Source of the DNA: Membranipora membranacea
Lineage: Eukaryota > Bryozoa > Gymnolaemata > Cheilostomatida > Membraniporidae
Length of the DNA stretch: 64,000 nt
NCBI GenBank assembly: GCA_914767715.1
Contig: OU612065.1
Span: 16,120,001 to 16,184,000, forward strand
Reading direction: 5' to 3'
In this document: piece after piece, positions 61,276 through 64,000 of the stretch
How the letters are laid out: each line of letters starts with the position of its first letter
Position numbering within the stretch: the first letter of the stretch is position 1
Made by a program: the position numbers and the translations under genes
The notes under the pieces: generated by a model
What the model was told of the DNA's origin: nothing
Seen by the model: only the letters and a program-made list of their open reading frames with translations
Database searches by the model: none

Positions 61276-64000
61276 GTAAGAATTACACTCTTCTTTCATA
61301 ATTGAACTCGTTTACTACCTCCATGCATGTGATCCAGAAACCAGATCCAGATTTTTGCAGACATTGCTTCAAAATTTGGCACTTCTATTTATCCAAAATA
61401 TATTTGTACTTTTATTGTCATCATGCATGTCCAACCTTTTTTAGGATTCGGCCAAATTTTGTTTAGCAGCATACCAATTGGCCGCACTACTTTTTGAGAA
61501 TATTTTACTTGATTAAAAAAGGTTGATTAAAAAACTTGAGATACTTGAGATACAGATAAGAATGGGAAATATCTAGGCCTGTATCTGTGGGTTTTAAAGT
61601 GGTAGGGCCAGGCGCTAGGTGGTATTGGGCCTCCCTAGTAATTTTTTTGAGACAGGTGCTCTTTAGGCAATCCAGCCCTGTTTGGAAAAAAAACTAACAA
61701 GCAATCGGCCACATGAATCTTTCAGTCACAATTGAATTACAGGGACATCAAATCCTATCTGATCCCTTCCGTGTTTGGAACTTTGAAACGAAAATCAGTG
61801 AACTTATTGCGAAAGTTGGTTAATGGCCGTCAGCAAATTTGTGTAGTGATTGAAAAGATCACATGGGAGTCCTAGGAGGTAGGAACCAGAGCTTGAATTA
61901 ACTGCTTGCAGAGAAGTTGAGGATTTACAGTCAAGAAAATATGTGATTTTGGTAGATTGTCCGTGAATAGGATAATGAGAAGAGTTTTTGTGCAAGCAAG
62001 TTTTGTCAAAATTCTAATTTTAATGATCATCACAGAGCAACATGCACATTTTAAAGCAGATAATGTTTAAGATGGGACACCATGACCTTGTTGATGGTGA
62101 AACCTCACAAGGTCACTCAATTACTTAAATGAAAATAGGCTATGATTTGGTCTAGGAGTTATCAACCCGTGAATTCAATAGGCTATAATTCAGCACAGTA
62201 TACATTCATCGGCAGTTCGGAGTCACTGTTTGAATACACAATGGAAACTAGGATTAGATGTTTTGAGTTAGCACAGCACCATATCGGTTCTATGGACCTC
62301 CTATGTCCCATCTATAGTTTTATAACACATATTATTTAGTTTGGGCGTGAGGTTACTGAGCAACAGCTGTGTGATTGTGATTTGTAATTGGAAAATGGGA
62401 ATAAAAAGGGGACAGTTGAACGCAAATATTTTACTAATTTCCTTGGGTAAGGGAAAAGAGGCAAGGAGAGGATTGGTAGACTAGGGTGTGAGGTGTGAGG
62501 GCCTGTTAGGCAACAAATGGAAGGGGTTCACCATGAGGGATACTTTGTGGTGTTATATCCAAGCCACTGTATCTCACAACTAGGAGCAAGAAGCTAACAC
62601 TTGAAACTGGATATTGATAAGTTAAAAGCAGGGCAATAATTATGAATTGTTTACCATCATACCATACATGACAAGTTGGTAGACCCAAAAATCAGGAGGT
62701 CTCCGCGGACAAACTCCCGTCCCGGAGCACCACTCTGCGCGTCCCGCAGTGAAGGTGTAATTTGGCCCTAGATGTCATTTATTTTAAGCCAAGACTAGAG
62801 CATTCATATTATGAAATGCCTAATTTTACAAATTATATTGTTGCACTTTATCCGAATGAGGAGAGATAGTATGTTAATAGGCAATTATATCTAGGTATAT
62901 GTACTGTGGGTGTAGGAAAATAGCTTGAAAAGTCTTCTGGGTGAAGGAAGCTGAAAAAAGGGAGGAAAAAGGGAGATAGGGAGGAGGTGGAAAATACCCC
63001 TAAAAACTGGGAGGCTCCCTTCCAAAAAGGGAGACTTGTCAGGTATGCATCATACAAACAAATTAGTTGCACTTGAATATATATTCATCATGGGGGTCCG
63101 AACAAGAAAGTGTAATAGGCAAATTAAATACAAGATACTTGTTTTGGTCTAAGCAACAAGACATTTCACGACAGTAATTACTATGCCCAGAATCATTTAC
63201 AAACTCATTAAATTCCATTTAAATATACATCATGGCCGTAACACACACTTTTAATAGGCAAATATAATACTGTTTGCTTGGAAAACTTGGAATAGCATGA
63301 CATTTTACATCAAAAATATCTAAACCTAAATCTTAGGTCTAGTAATTTTTGCAAACAAACCCTAGGCCCCTCTGCAAACAATTTAAAACATGCCATGTTA
63401 AATAATATAATATAATCTTTATTTCAAACCATTAGTATGCTTCCTTAAGAACGGTGGCCACCCTACAGGTTTTGGTACAAGAAAGAAAACAAGGCAATGT
63501 TCAAGCCTTGCTCATTTCAATGTGGAGGTATGTTTTGAGGCAGGCCATAGTGCTGAAGAATAGCTCACATGTTTCGGATCTTAATTTGTTGATGAGCTCT
63601 GAACATTATAAAATATAGAAATTTCCCAATGAAAACGGTAGTACCGGTATAATTGCTTCATGATCCTACCAATATCATCGGGTAATGATAGACTTAAATA
63701 GAGTCAATAGCATATTTGGGCTATTATGGCAAGTTTTCTTTTTCTTAGTTTACTTGCTTACCTACCCTTAATATACCCCTTTTACTTCAATCGAGCAACA
63801 GAGAACTTTTCTATGCGTGCTTCCTGATATATCTGTTGTGACCGAATACTGCAGAATTTCCTTTATGTCTTTTACTTTTGAACAAGAAGTGAAATTGTGT
63901 CCCAACTTTTTTCTGTTGTAAGGGTGCATTTGGCCGAACAATATGACCAATTTGGTCGAAATGCCCGATTTGGCCGAGGTTGAGCATGGCTGGTCTAGAT
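61276..64000. other. Right-hand region without an identified gene
   Basis: It is either the last intron of NTAN1 or intergenic. I looked for the missing NTAN1 tail and did not find it. Short repeated motifs ATTTGGCCGA/TTTGGTCGA cluster at 63930-63990. A related AATTGGCCGC/TTCGGCCAAAT pair is near 61445-61485, suggesting a dispersed repeat. All open frames here are short and unremarkable. Confidence 0.45.

Noticed and set aside
61741-61870. Possible last NTAN1 exon (IKSYLIPSVFG...)
   Set aside because: The frame is open after an AG but shows no resemblance to the NTAN1 C-terminus that I can recall, and the phase is not supported.

Overview
The window is animal nuclear DNA, AT-rich and intron-dense. 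Most exons are 80-300 bp and are bounded by GT/AG sites. Short introns, a Dbx homeobox gene, a GALNT11-type glycosyltransferase, NTAN1 and a WDR64-type protein point to a bilaterian, most likely an invertebrate. I cannot place it closer than that. No bacterial-type genes, viruses or CRISPR arrays are visible.

Layout. 1-3.35 kb (minus): 5' part of an ankyrin-repeat gene that runs off the left edge and carries an in-frame TGA. 5.2-11.4 kb (minus): first three exons of a secreted C16orf89 (UPF0764)-like gene. Its second intron holds two palindromic foldback elements, one interrupted by a pogo-like DNA transposon. 13.5-28.1 kb: three copies of a secreted-protein gene that I identify as clusterin-like from its cysteine spacing and chain-cleavage site. 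Copy A (plus) is incomplete, while B (minus) and C (plus) are intact, divergently transcribed and share a TATA promoter. 15.7-18.0 kb: a broken duplicate of the 3' exons of the WD40 gene. 28.6-43.1 kb (minus): the complete WD40 gene of about 29 exons, with an EF-hand-like N-terminus and a Pro/Thr/Ser repeat tail. 45.0-48.7 kb (plus): Dbx, four exons. 51.3-56.3 kb (minus): GALNT11-like, eleven exons. 57.75-61.3 kb (plus): NTAN1, seven exons, with its C-terminus not found. 61.3-64 kb: no gene seen.

The genes do not form one pathway. The notable story is the clusterin-like cluster. A block holding clusterin-like exons 2-7 plus the convergent 3' end of the WD40 gene was duplicated directly (A block about 13.55-18.07 kb, C block about 26.13-31.09 kb). 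A third gene copy lies inverted between them. Copies B and C each encode 372 residues with a signal peptide, two five-cysteine clusters and a basic RRKR site between them, which is the two-chain plan of vertebrate clusterin.

Exon ends were assigned by eye from splice consensus and reading phase. For B, C, Dbx and GALNT11 the exon lengths sum to an exact multiple of three, which supports those models. All family names come from recalled motifs, not from searches.
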